Counted from the stretch's first letter, positions 30,900-40,765 are shown. The stretch is DNA of 64,000 bases from Bettongia penicillata ogilbyi (GCA_023548195.1 JAJHZJ010000009.1:5668715-5732714), one strand, 5' to 3'. Notes: generated from the letters alone by a model not told the origin. Made by a program: numbers and translations.

Positions 30900-31018
30900 T
30901 GCACCCCCTGCAGTGATTCAGAACTTATGGGGATCTCTTTTTACCTTAATTCTATGCGCTGTGGGTTCGGAGCTCGTAAACGTGCATCTTTCTACTCCGC
31001 CATCTTGGCTCCGCCCCC
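30900..31018 (-). promoter_or_regulatory. 5' end of HAL1-like element with YY1- and GC-box-like motifs
   Basis: Read from 31018 leftward, the element begins with a GC box (ggggcggagc), then 'caagatggcggag'. It is followed by a CpG-rich leader. Human L1 uses a YY1 site of the same core (AAGATGGC) near its first bases to set transcription start, so the placement suggests an internal Pol II promoter by analogy. The copy at 48311 has lost both motifs ('ggggtggagt', 'caagatagtgg'). Confidence 0.6.
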
Positions 31019-31032
31019 AGAATCGCATTTTA
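31019..31032 (+). repeat. Target-site duplication, right copy (14 bp)
   Basis: Exact match to 28167-28180, immediately beyond the element's 5' end. Telomere-like repeats resume straight after it. Confidence 0.97.
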
Positions 31033-31241
31033 GTGTTAGGGTTAGAATTGGGCATGTTTAGTGTTAGGGTTAGGGTTAGAATCGAAGGTTAGGTTTAGGT
31101 TTAGGGTTAGGGTTAGCGTTAGAATCGCATTTTAGTGTTAGGGTCAGTATCGAGCACGTTTAGTGTTAGGGTTAGGATTTAGGGTTAGGGTTAGAATCGA
31201 AGGTTAGGGTTAGGGCTAGGGTTAGGGTTAGGGTTAGGGTT
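31033..31241 (+). repeat. Interstitial telomere-like composite array, right arm
   Basis: Continuation of the TTAGGG array with the same spacer variants ('agaatcgcatttta', 'gagcacgtttag'). The words flanking the LINE match those at 27990-28080, so the array pre-dated the insertion. Confidence 0.92.
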
Positions 31242-31800
31242 AGGCTTTGCCTATCATGAGGTTTTTGAAGAACTGTCACTTGGAAGATGGATTAATCTTG
31301 TTCTGATATGGTTAGGATTATGATTGGTGTTAGGGTTAAGGTTAGGGTTAGGGTTAGGCTTTGGCTATCATGATGTATTTGAAGATCTGTCACTTGGAGG
31401 ATGGATTAATCTTGTTCTGATATTGTTAGGATTATGGTTGGTTTTAGGGTTAGAGTTAGGCTTTGGCTATTTTCAGTCATTTGAAGAACTTTTACTTTGA
31501 AAAGGGATTAATCTTGTTTTGCTTGATATCCCAGAAGAGAACTAGGAGAGTTAGGATTTGCAGGGTTAGGGTTAGGGTTAGGGTTAGGGTTAGGGTTAGA
31601 GTTTGGCTGTCATCAGGTATTTGAAGAACTGTCACTTGGAGGAGGGCTTAGTCTTGTTCTGTTAGTGTTAGGATGTTTTAGGGTTAGAGTTATTTTTAAG
31701 GTTAGTGTTTGGCTATCATCATGTATTTAAAGAATTGTCACTTGGAAGAGGGATTAATCTTGTTCTGCTTGATGTGACAGAGGAGAACTAGGAGAGTTAG
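31242..31800 (+). repeat. Telomere-repeat/L3-LINE chimeric tandem units
   Basis: Five diverged units start near 31242, 31356, 31457, 31600 and 31705 (spacings about 114, 101, 143 and 105 bp). Each has a block with 'ggctatcatgaggtatttg'-like, 'agaactgtcacttgg' and 'attaatcttgttctg' phrases, followed by variable TTAGGG runs. The block resembles the L3/CR1 3' region seen at 15560-15640 and, inverted, at 63380-63450. The last unit runs on into further L3 sequence. Confidence 0.85.
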
Positions 31801-31900
31801 AAGTTGCAAGAGGCCCATTTTAGCTCAATATAAAGGGAATTCTCCCAATATTTCAATCTGTCCAAGAGTAAAACGGGCTAATTTATGAAATAGTGAGTTC
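31780..31900 (+). mobile_element. L3/CR1 3'-end remnant, continuous with the last tandem unit
   Basis: 'gaggagaactaggagagtta', 'aagttgcaagaggcccattt', 'gcctcaatataaaggg'-like text and 'aatagtgagttcctgg' follow the order of a CR1-clade 3' UTR. It probably represents the parent copy from which the repeated block was drawn. Confidence 0.7.
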
Positions 31901-32180
31901 CTGGGTGTGGTGACACATGACTATAGTCCCCACCACTGGGTAGGCTGAGATGGATGGATCAATTAAATTCAGGAGTGCTATGTTTTAGTGGGTCTTAAAT
32001 AACCAAGTAGCTATAACCAAGTATGTTACCAATATCATGAGTGGAGTCTCCAGGTTGTTTAAGGAGAGGCAAAACAGCTTCAGTCAGAAAAACAGAGACA
32101 ATCACTATTGGGGATCAGTCTCATAATTGGCTATTATACTTCCAGTCTGAGCAAATTGGGGAGATGTAATCTCACAAAAA
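31901..32180 (+). pseudogene. 7SL RNA-derived sequence (SRP RNA pseudogene or 7SL SINE)
   Basis: 'ctgggtgtggtgacacatg', 'ctatagtccccaccactggg', S-domain 'ccaggttgtttaaggag' (32050-32066) and 'cagcttcagtcagaaaaac', ending 'ggggagatgtaatctcac'. About 280 bp collinear with whole 7SL RNA. It has only a short A tail and is more decayed than the copy at 25711. It joins the L3 remnant directly. Confidence 0.8.
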
Positions 32181-32284
32181 TAGTAGTGAATTTCCTATCA
32201 CTCAAGAAGTGAAAGCAAGATGACAATTTATTAAGGATATTCTAGAAAGGATTGCTACTCAGGTACAAGATAAACAAAGTAATC

Positions 32285-32520
32285 TCTGAGGTCTCTTTCA
32301 AAACTCTGAGATTCTATGATTTCATAACATATTAATATAATCCTTTACAATCTACAAAAGATTTTGGGAATTTCATTTAATCTTTTGACCAAATAATGAT
32401 ACAAATATCATTCCCATCTTATAATTAAGATAACTAAGGCTTTGCAAGATAAGATAGTAAATGGGAGGACTAGGATTTAAACTTGTTACTTTCTGGATCC
32501 AAATTCAGTTTTCTTTCCTC
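32285..32520 (-). mobile_element. MIR/Ther-type SINE, antisense, diverged
   Basis: 'gaggtctctttcaaaactc' and 'gattctatgatttcataac' (a CR1/Mon-like end), then an antisense MIR body: 'aattaagataactaaggc' and 'aggactaggatttaaac'. Confidence 0.5.
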
Positions 32521-33540
32521 CACTTGCTGATGAAAACAAGATTAACTAGATGCTTACTAAGTACTGAATGAATCGATTGAGTTAGTTACTAAGTTAATGC
32601 AGGGCATCACAACAAGTTTAACCTCCTGGCCCAAAAACCGGGTCAGGTCCTTCCAAACAAGGAACACCTGTGGAACACCTTGGCATAAAAAAAGGTCAAA
32701 GTCTGGAGTTTGAAATATATTTGTCTATGCTATATTTCCCCTGGGGGAGTGTAAGTAATATAAACAGACAGCTGGTAGCACAAATTCACTCTTGATTTGG
32801 TCAGACAGGAAAGACACTAAGAAGGGGTTAATACTCCTACTGTTTTCTAGTCTAGTTCTCTCAGAAGAGGATTGCTGATAACAGGAGTACAAACTACAGC
32901 ATTTCCGAGTCACTCTTCTCACAGGGGCTGGTGAGAAGAGTGTGGCACTACCCCTATGTGTCGATGGGGTCAGTTGAGATAGGCACAACTTGTGCTTCCT
33001 ATAAATCCCCTCAAGCCTCAATGGGGGCCAGTTGAGGCAAATGCAGCATTTGTGCATTCAACCCTAAGGGTTCCCCATTCACTATCAGTGACCACCTGCT
33101 TTATAGGGCATCAGATAAAGAAGGCATATTGCCAGCAATAGTCTCCCAAGTTTACATCACCTCATCCTTGTATCTCACTGCACAGCTGCAGCGGACACTT
33201 GTATTATTTACTGTTCTATAACTATTCACACGCAGGAGATGTTTTGAACCATAACTGTGGGAACTCATATCTAATACCTGGGAACGGGAGATTGTTATGG
33301 CTCTGAAAAAACTGAACTCTGAGAAACAGTAATAAAAATTAACTTTACACACACTAAAATTCACCTTACATGCAGGGAGGTAAAGGAAGAAGTGAGAAGT
33401 TATCATTGTTTCACTGTTTTCCTTAATTATTATTCTTATATACATTCAAATGTAATTTCATTGGTATTTAACCACCTTAAGCCTTAGTTTAAATTTCTCT
33501 TCTCGGGATTATTGACTTAGAGAAAACCTTCAGAAATAAT
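32521..33540. other. Unrecognised DNA with a two-copy tandem
   Basis: No family named. 32958-33070 contains two diverged copies of a unit of about 58 bp ('gatggggtcagttgag' / 'atgggggccagttgag', 'cacttgtgc'-like words). Minus frames 32725-33057 and 33152-33445 show no recognisable domain. Confidence 0.4.
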
Positions 33541-33700
33541 GTACTCTTACTTCCTCAATGGATAGATAAGGAAACTGAGACCCAAAGAGACTAGGTCACT
33601 TGACAGATATCATGCAAGTAATAAGTAGCAGAGTAAGGATTTGAACTCAGTTCCCTACATCCTAGATCCAGAATTTTTTCCACTGTAGGAGTTGCCTTCT
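33541..33700 (-). mobile_element. CORE-SINE, antisense
   Basis: 'ataaggaaactgagacccaa', 'tcacttgacagatatcatgc', 'ggatttgaactcagttccc' and 'tttttccactgtaggag'. Confidence 0.7.
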
Positions 33701-34430
33701 CCCCTACCCCCCACCCTGCCAGTTCATTCCTTTCCTACCTTGATATTTTAGCATCTTTTTGCCTTTAGAAAAAAACTTTAGTATTTCTTCTTTCTGTATT
33801 TCAACTAGCCCTTGGCCCCTCTCTTGGAATTCACTAAAAATAATACTGTATCCTTCATTTGACAATATCCTGTAAGTCCCAGTGAGAGAACATTTTCTAA
33901 GGTTTCAGCGCCCATGGCTTCTTTTCCTAAGCTGATCTCAGAACAGACAATCCATCAGACTATCAGTATGATGGAAATACCTTGGATTTAATAAGTATAA
34001 AAGTGGCTATGGGGACTTCTCAAGTTACTTAAACTGTTAAAAGAGCCATTGGGATTCCCATTAGCAATTATGCCTGTAAATGATTAAAGATGGCTCTAAC
34101 ATGTTTGAGCTACTGGAGTGTGAAAGCCATTTAACATTTTAGCTGTATAGTGCGTAGTGGAGTGTTTTGCTCTCCTGGTTGTCACAAAAGCATTTTCTTT
34201 TTCCAAAACGGGTTTTTCTCTCTCTCCTGAACACTTTTAAAGCCTATTCCACTCTCCTCAAAATCATGATCTGGCCATAAAATCTGTTCGTAATTGAACT
34301 TGGAAAATAGTTTAAGTAAGGTTCTTTTTTTCCCAGTGGTACCAAAGAACAGAATTTTTTAGTACAAGGTAAAATATGTTAGGTTCCTAAAAAAAAAAAC
34401 TGGCATGATTAAGATTCACTTCCATTCAAT
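33701..34430. other. Unrecognised DNA
   Basis: No feature recognised. Confidence 0.4.
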
Positions 34431-34960
34431 AAACTTTTATTTTAAGGACAGTTTTTATTGATGCATTTTTTTATGTCACTGTCATTTCCTAATGACCCCA
34501 CCACCACCATCATAAAACTCTCTCTTGTCACAAAGAAGCATATTTAAATAAAACAGATCAGCTTCTTGGTGATTTCTGACAATTTATGCCTTATTTTTCA
34601 CCTAAAATCCACCACTTCTCTGCTGAGAGGAGGGAGGCATACTACTCTATCAGTCCTCTGGGGTCTACTGCTCATTGCCATGATTAAAGGTCTGATGTCT
34701 TCCTATCTAAATTTTTTGTCCTGTTTTTATTGACACTCTTTGTTTTTACATTACCTTCATAGACAAATATATCTCTCTCCCCCTTCCTATTTAGCAAGCC
34801 ATCACCTCATAACAAAGATTTTAAAAGAGAAAAAAAGCAACTCAGTAAAATCAGCCAACACATTTGATGTATTTCAATGTTGTTCTCCTTCACATTATTG
34901 TGATCAAAAGGTAGATTGTTCTACTGGTTCTGTTTACTTTTACTCTATGCCTACTTATAT
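34431..34960 (-). mobile_element. Two related LINE-like end fragments, probably antisense
   Basis: Two blocks start with similar text about 285 bp apart ('gtttttattgatgcattttt' near 34451 and 'gtttttattgacactc' near 34721). Each continues with 'acaaagaagcat' or 'aacaaagatttta' phrases. The organisation suggests two tandem or serial insertions of the same 3' end. Family uncertain. Confidence 0.4.
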
Positions 34961-35236
34961 GCAAGGTAAAAGGCAGTATAACAGAGGTGACAGAGAGTAA
35001 GGATAAGAGGAAGACCTGTGTTCAAGTTCTTCCTTTGCATATGTATGTGTGTATTGTGCATACACACACAGACTAGCTATGTGACCATGTATAGGTAATT
35101 GAATCTCTCAGTGCCCATCAGTGTTTTTTAAATTGTTGACTTCAACCTCATATGAGGTTGCAAAAAAAAATTAGCAACAGTAAAAGATTTCTAAATGTGC
35201 AACAATCAAAAATTATTTCAAAATCAAATTGTGTAG

Positions 35237-35251
35237 TGAATCTGAGGTGTT
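35237..35251 (+). repeat. Target-site duplication, left copy (15 bp)
   Basis: 'tgaatctgaggtgtt', identical to 37376-37390. Confidence 0.93.
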
Positions 35252-37375
35252 GAGCAGCAGAAGGGGTAAACAGACTCTCAGCCCATGAGGCTAGAAAGAT
35301 CACTAAGGAGGGTTCCTCTTGCTGTGGTCGAAGGTGACCAATGTAGGATCTGAGCTATCCCACACAGCCCTACCTCAACAAACCGGTAGAAGATCCTGAA
35401 CCCCAGGGGGGTGAAGCCAGCAACTGCCAACACCAGGACCACAGGCATCTCAGCACCCCAGTGAAATCAGGAAGACATTAGTGCAGAAAGCTGAGCTTGC
35501 CTATGCTGTAGTTCAGCAGAGGAGTCTCCAGTATCCAGACCACCCCTCCCCTGCACTTAATGAGCTAGCCCCAGGGTAACTGTGGGGAAAACCCAAAAAA
35601 ACTTCACCTGACCTCTGCTTTCCAAACCAGCCAGCTCAGCACCAGGTAAGCTGCAGCATTGTAGTTTCTGGCTGAAAGAACCAAAGACCACAACACACAA
35701 AGCCTCAAGTTTTAGGCACAAGAACTGTGGGACAGAGCTACCTGTGACACAGATGCAGAGATCTACTTTAGAAGCCAGGAAAAAGGTTATTATCATGAGT
35801 AAAAAGCAAAGAAGAAAGGGAAAGACCGTAGCATCTTTCTATGGGGACAAGGACCAAAACACAAATACCAGAGGTCAACATTGAGACTGTACTCCCATCT
35901 GAAACTTCAGAAGGGAATATGAACTGGTCTGAAACACAAAGAGCCTTCTTGAAAGAGCTCTGGAAGGATTTAAAAACCCAAATTATAGAAACAGAAGAAA
36001 AACTGGCCAATAATTTTAAAAATATGAAAAAAGAATTCACTGAAGAGAACAGTTCCTTAAAAAGGAAAATTGGACAAATGGAAAAGGAAGTACAAAACTT
36101 AACTGGTGAAAATAACTCCTTAAAAGGAACAATTAGACAGATGGAAAAGGAGATGCAAAAGTTAACTAAAGAAAACAATTTGATAAAAAATAGAATCGGG
36201 CAAGTAGAAGCTAATGAATCTATGAGACATCAAGAACCAGTCAAACAGAATCTAAAGAATGAAAAAATAGAAGAAAATGTAAAATATCTAATTGGAAAAA
36301 CAACTGACCTGGAAAATAGATCCAGGAGGGAAAATCTAAGGATTATTGTTCTACCAGAAATCTATGATGAAAAAAAGATCTTGGACAATATCATCCAAGA
36401 AATCATCAAGGAAAATTGCCCAGAAGTCCTAGACTCAGAGGGCAAAATAGTCATTGAAAGAATCTACCATTCACCTCCTGAAAGGGACTCCAAACTAAAA
36501 ACACCAAAGAATATCGTTGCCAAATTCCAGAACTATCAAGTGAAGGAGAAAATCCTGCAAGCAGCTTGAAAAAAGTATTCAAATATTGAGGAGCTACAGT
36601 CAGGATCACACAGGACCTTGCAGCTTCTACATTAAAAGACCAAAGGAATACAATATTCTATAAGGCAAAGGAACTGAGACTACAACCAAGAATTAATTAC
36701 TCAGCAAAGTTGAGCATAATGTTTCAGGCAAGGAGATGGGCATTCAGTGAAATAAGGAATTTCCACACCTTCCTGATGAAAAGGCCAGAACTCAGTAGAA
36801 AATCTGATCTTCCAATGCAGGTCTCAAGAGAGGCATAAAAAGGTAAATGGGGGAAAAAATTTATTACACAATATGGGCAAACTGTTTACATCCTTATAAA
36901 GGAAGATGATATTTGTTAATCTTGAGAATTGCATATTTATTAAGAAATGTAAAAGGGATATAAATAGATAGAGGAAGTGGGTATAAATTAAATGATGTGA
37001 TGATAACAAACATGATTTAAGGGTGAGAAGGGATTGGAATGAAAGATGTGAAAAGGAGGAGGCAGAAAAAAATAAATTCCATCACAGGAAGAGGCACAAA
37101 GATATATTACAATCAATGGAAAGGGTGGGGGAGATGAGCATTGTTTGAGAGGTACTCTCATTTGATTGAATTCAAGAAGGGTACAACAAACTCGATTAAG
37201 TATAGAAATACAATTAGCTCTAAAGGCAGCAGGAGGAGAAGGGGGAAAGAAAAGGGAAGGAAGGTTAAAAGGGAAGGAAGAAGTAGTAAGGGAAAAGGAG
37301 ATTAAAAGGGAAGGGGGCTGAAAGACGGCTGAAAGAAGGGAAGGAAGACTGAGGGAGTCGGTGGTCAAAAAAAAA
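35252..37375 (+). mobile_element. Older ORF1-only LINE (HAL1-like), full length
   Basis: 2,124 bp between exact 15-bp TSDs. It has a 5' leader of about 540 bp unrelated by eye to the GC-rich leaders at 31.0 and 48.3 kb. Then come ORF1 remnants (35795-about 36840), an AT-rich middle and a purine-rich region (37040-37350). The end is A9 directly against the TSD. No ORF2. The presence of both ends shows that the ORF1-only unit itself was retrotransposed. Its leader and ORF1 differ enough from the young copies to be a separate, older subfamily. Confidence 0.87.
35795..36840 (+). pseudogene. L1-type ORF1 protein gene, older subfamily, broken
   Basis: The likely original start at 35795 gives a basic N-terminus (MSKKQRRKGKTVASFYG), parallel to MPRKGKKNKTIESFF of the young copy. 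A frameshift soon after puts the rest in the frame 35841-36569 (242 aa). That frame has a coiled coil with repeated 'IGQMEKEVQNL' heptads (about residues 35-130), 'GKTTDLENRSRRENLRI' leading into the RRM, and 'VIERIYHSPPERDSK'. A stop at 36567 cuts before the C-terminal domain, whose decayed sequence continues to about 36840 ('ccaagaattaattactcagc'). Confidence 0.85.
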
Positions 37376-37390
37376 TGAATCTGAGGTGTT
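37376..37390 (+). repeat. Target-site duplication, right copy (15 bp)
   Basis: Exact copy of 35237-35251, adjacent to the element's A9 tail. Confidence 0.93.
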
Positions 37391-38189
37391 TCTAGCAGCA
37401 CTTGCCCATGTTACATCATGCAACTTCAATGCAGCCTTCATTCTGACAATGCAACATGCACACTTTGTACTGCATATGCCATGGAGCCCATAGCAGCGCC
37501 AACGAATAATGCTGCTGAAACTCGGAAAGGGGTGACAAGTGGGAAAAGCTTGAGAAACCCTGACCTAGGTAATTCTCTAAGACTGTAAGTCATAGATAAA
37601 TTGTCATCATGGAGACAGTGCTACCTCACTGATAAAATTTGGTCCAGATCAATAAAGAAAAAACAGAGGAATTTACAATCTAGTGACATTTTCTAAAATT
37701 CTTATGGGAGAGGCACCCAACATACTGCATTATATCACAAGTGCTTTATAAGAAAATTGTCAAGAGGCCAAAAGGATAGAATTGTTATATCAACCTCTGC
37801 TCCCTCTATGAAGCTGCATAACGTCTCCCCTACAAGGAGGGTGGTCACTAATTGCAAGAAAATAATAATCCGTCCACTCAAATTGAACATTACAACATGG
37901 CATGACAGAAAATCTATTAGAGGAAAACTAGGTGTGGCCTCATTTGTGATCTTCATACACACAAACACACATACACACACATATACACCACTATCATGCA
38001 TATTTAATTAGAAATAACTGCCAACAGTGAGTGAGATGGATGACTCAGAGTTTAAATTATGAGCCCTGGTCATATACTTGAATCACAGCTAAGACCTGAC
38101 ATATATAATGAACAAGGAGATAGACAGATCCAATCTGCAACCAGTTGTTGAAGTACAATTTAGGTTATTCAGATGAAAACTACATTTTC
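37391..38189. other. Unrecognised DNA with a short (CA)n tract
   Basis: 37955-37990 is a CA/TA-rich microsatellite. The rest shows no recognised feature. Confidence 0.45.
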
Positions 38190-38370
38190 ACAGGGGGCCA
38201 TCTCCAGTTATCCTGATTTATATCTTGCCACTGGACCCAGGTGGCCCTGGAGGAGAAAGTGACACTTTGCACCATCGTCCCTCACTTAAATTCAATGTAA
38301 GTTATGGCATCACTCTCTGATGTCATGATATTCGTCAAGAATGAAAGACATGCAACAATAACAACATATT
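38190..38370 (-). mobile_element. Unnamed dispersed repeat (family X), copy 2, antisense
   Basis: 'caggtggccctggaggagaa', 'gtccctcacttaaattcaat', 'atgtcatgatattcgtc' and 'agacatgcaacaataacaac' are the reverse complement of the phrases at 4985 and 52725. Confidence 0.7.
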
Positions 38371-38559
38371 ACCAATAAACAAAGAGAACCTTTAGGGGTC
38401 CCTGAGACTGTACTGAGGGGTATAAGGATGGGAACCAAAGCAGACCAGAGGGTCCTGAACCCCAGCAGAGCAGTAATTTTGTGCTTCAAGTTGTTTGGAT
38501 AAACTTTGATATGACTTTATCCATTTTCTACATAACAGGACAAAGGGGAAAGGAAAAGA

Positions 38560-38578
38560 CTGGAGGAGGAGGAGGAAG

Positions 38579-38609
<31 letters not shown>

Positions 38610-38612
38610 ATA
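38560..38612. repeat. (GGA)n/(GTA)n triplet microsatellite
   Basis: 'ggaggaggaggaa' passes into 'ggtggtggtagtagtag', ending at the start of the following SINE. Confidence 0.9.
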
Positions 38613-38862
38613 GTAACTAACATTTATCTAGTGCTTTAGGGTTTGCAAAGTATTTTATAAATATTATCTCCTCACACCAACCCTAAAAGGTAGGTTCTAT
38701 TATTCTTCCCCCATTTTACAGATGAGTAAACTGAGGCAGACAGAAGGTAAGTAATTTACCTTGGGTCATATAGTCAATAAGCATCTGAGGGTGGATTTGA
38801 ACTCCAGTATATCTTGAATGCAAGTCCAACACTCTATCCACTTATCCACCTAGCTGCTAGTA
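38613..38862 (-). mobile_element. MIR/Ther CORE-SINE, antisense, near full length
   Basis: 'aacatttatctagtgcttta', 'tattatctcctcacaccaac', 'ccattttacagatgagtaaa' and 'gtggatttgaactccag', ending 'ttatccacctagctgc'. Confidence 0.88.
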
Positions 38863-40100
38863 AAAAAGGGTTTAGATTAGATGTTACATGGAACTTTATG
38901 ACCACAAGATCCAATAGGTTCTTGGGATAGGTTTTCAAGAGAAATTTTAGCATCCTTTTTTTCCCAGCAGTTCTTAAGAGAAATGGTACCAATTATCCAG
39001 AATGGTGCCTGGCATCCAGTGGACATTTAATAAATAAATGTGCAGCACTTTCTCCAGGCTTAGTGGACCTGTCCACACTCATTCTGGCCTGCTGGGTCCT
39101 CAGAGGGTAGCTGATGGTTCTCAAAAGTCTAAGGAGTTATAGTTTTTTATTACTGTTGTTCATGACACTCAATCTAGTGTGCTCCCTAATACTGATATCG
39201 ATCAATCTGTATAACAAGGACAGAAGTTACAAAAATATCCCTCAGTTCAGGGACATACTCTGCATTCTGCACACACATGGTCCCTGGGATGAGTAGAGAG
39301 TAAGTTAAAACTTAAAACACAAAGGTACTATATAGAATGTGAGATTTAAGGGCTCTTGACTCTGGGAGTATTTTTCTCTTGTCATAGAGGCTCCACCCAC
39401 TTGTCTTTGGGGCGTGCATCAGTTTTGGATAAGTCACTCTGTTATTCTGCTGAATTAACTCCTAGCTGAGGGCTAAACCTTGGCTAACAGGTCAATTGAC
39501 TGCTGTACTTACTCCTGATAGGACTGCTGCTCCCGGCTCCAATTGTTGTCAGGAACTTTCTACTTGGAATACTCGTTCATCTAAGATCGAGAAAGAAAAT
39601 GAGAGAGGGGAAGGGGTGGGGTACCATGTATTCACTGCCAGAAAGGAAAATGCAAACTCAATCCTGCCTCTGTTCAGCCTGAAGCCAGTTAGAGGGCTTT
39701 TATCACAACACAGTGTAGATCTGAGACGTCACATTCACAACCAACATCAGAAATTCAACATGTTGGATTGCAAACAGTAAGAATGTCCGTTAAAGCTTCA
39801 AGAATGAGGCTGTCATTGACTAGTCACCTCCATTTTAAACACATGAATGATAAAAAAACATTTATTAGGTGATAACTGTATAACAAGAACATTAGCATGA
39901 TTTAATCTTGGTTCATCTTTAACTACTTCTAAGGGCTTGTATAGAATTGAGTTCTCTGTCTCAGTATCCTATACTATACTTGGAGAAGAAATGTGACTGT
40001 ACCAAAAGGGGTATATACTCTGCCCCAGTGAGAAGAGATTATATAAAATAATGCCAAACTGAGGAAGGAATTCATTAATATCCCACATCTTGGGGGGGAA
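38863..40100. other. Mostly unrecognised; small L2-like end and CRE-like octamer
   Basis: 38985-39050 ('atggtgcctggcatccag', 'atttaataaataaatg') resembles a sense L2 3' terminus. A 'tgagacgtcac' sequence at about 39721-39731 contains the GACGTCA CRE/ATF core, but one short motif is weak evidence. No exon recognised. Confidence 0.35.
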
Positions 40101-40101
40101 A

Positions 40102-40208
40102 GAATTGGTATTCTCATGCTAGAAATGATTTCTTCTAATTTCATAGATAATATAAAGAATTGGCATTTTCCTACTAGAACTTATTCCTTCTAATTTCATA
40201 GATAATGA
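40102..40208 (+). repeat. Two-copy 55-bp tandem repeat
   Basis: Units start at 40102 and 40157. Both contain 'gaattgg(t/c)att', 'ctagaa', 'ttcttctaatttcatag' or 'ccttctaatttcatagat', and 'ataat'. About 80-85 per cent identical by eye. Confidence 0.85.
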
Positions 40209-40359
40209 CAGGGAAAAAATAGCATCTGTTTAAGATTAGCCACTCTACTAAAATGACACCATCATCTACCATCACCTATTAGACAACATCATCCCTATTA
40301 ATGTCAGGGCACTTCCATGTGATATAGCATATCATTGTTGGTCAAGGGAGGGTAGTAAA

Positions 40360-40460
40360 AAGGAGAAGAATAAGCATTTATATAGCTCCTATTATGTACC
40401 AAGCTTTGTACTAAGTGCTTTTTTAACAAGTCTTATCTAATTTGATATTATCTCATGGCA
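40360..40460 (-). mobile_element. MIR-type SINE fragment, antisense
   Basis: 'gcatttatatagctcctatt', 'gtactaagtgctttttta' and 'gatattatctcatggc'. Confidence 0.55.
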
Positions 40461-40559
40461 AATAAATGGTATGATTTAGGGAAACCAGTCTCATTACAGT
40501 AGCACCTGATATCACTGGGATAATACTAGAAAAAGAGGCACAAAATCAATATTTTAGGA

Positions 40560-40765
40560 CAGTGTGGAATGATGGGTAATATACTAAATTGGAGTCAAAG
40601 GACCTAAATTTGAATTCCAGATCCACTACTTGCTTCCTTTATGACCTTGGGCAAATCACTTAAATTCATTGAACCTAAGTTTCTTCATCTCTAAAGTGAA
40701 AGAATTAGACATGATGACCTGTGAGTTTCCTTCTACTTCTAAATCTATGATCCTATGATTTAATC
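40560..40765 (+). mobile_element. Mon-1-type SINE, sense
   Basis: 'ggagtcaaaggacctaaatt', 'atgaccttgggcaaatcact', 'gacatgatgacctgtgag' and 'aaatctatgatcctatg'. Confidence 0.8.

Larger units (their letters stand above)
28181..31018 (-). mobile_element. ORF1-only LINE (HAL1-like half-L1), full length, antisense
   Basis: 2,838 bp between perfect 14-bp TSDs. In element order (minus strand): the 5' end at 31018, beginning with GC-box and YY1-like motifs; a GC-rich leader to 30343; ORF1 30342-about 29270; a CA/GT repeat (29060-29130); a purine/G-rich region (28280-28800 as its complement); and an A-rich tail at 28181. No ORF2, endonuclease or reverse-transcriptase sequence is present, yet both termini are intact. 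So this is not an internal deletion made after insertion. It is closely related to 48311-51132. It presumably moved using L1 proteins in trans. Confidence 0.92.

Noticed and set aside
28181..31018. Reading the antisense insertion as a retrovirus or LTR element
   Set aside because: No LTRs, primer-binding site, gag/pol/env motifs; it has a poly-A tail, L1-type ORF1 and LINE-type TSD.
30466..31061. Plus-strand ORFs 30466-30717 and 30723-31061 as host exons
   Set aside because: They cover the GC-rich leader of the inserted LINE in the antisense direction and mirror 48294-48911.
39721..39731. CRE/ATF site marking a promoter
   Set aside because: A single GACGTCA core without CpG island, TATA or first exon is expected by chance in 64 kb.
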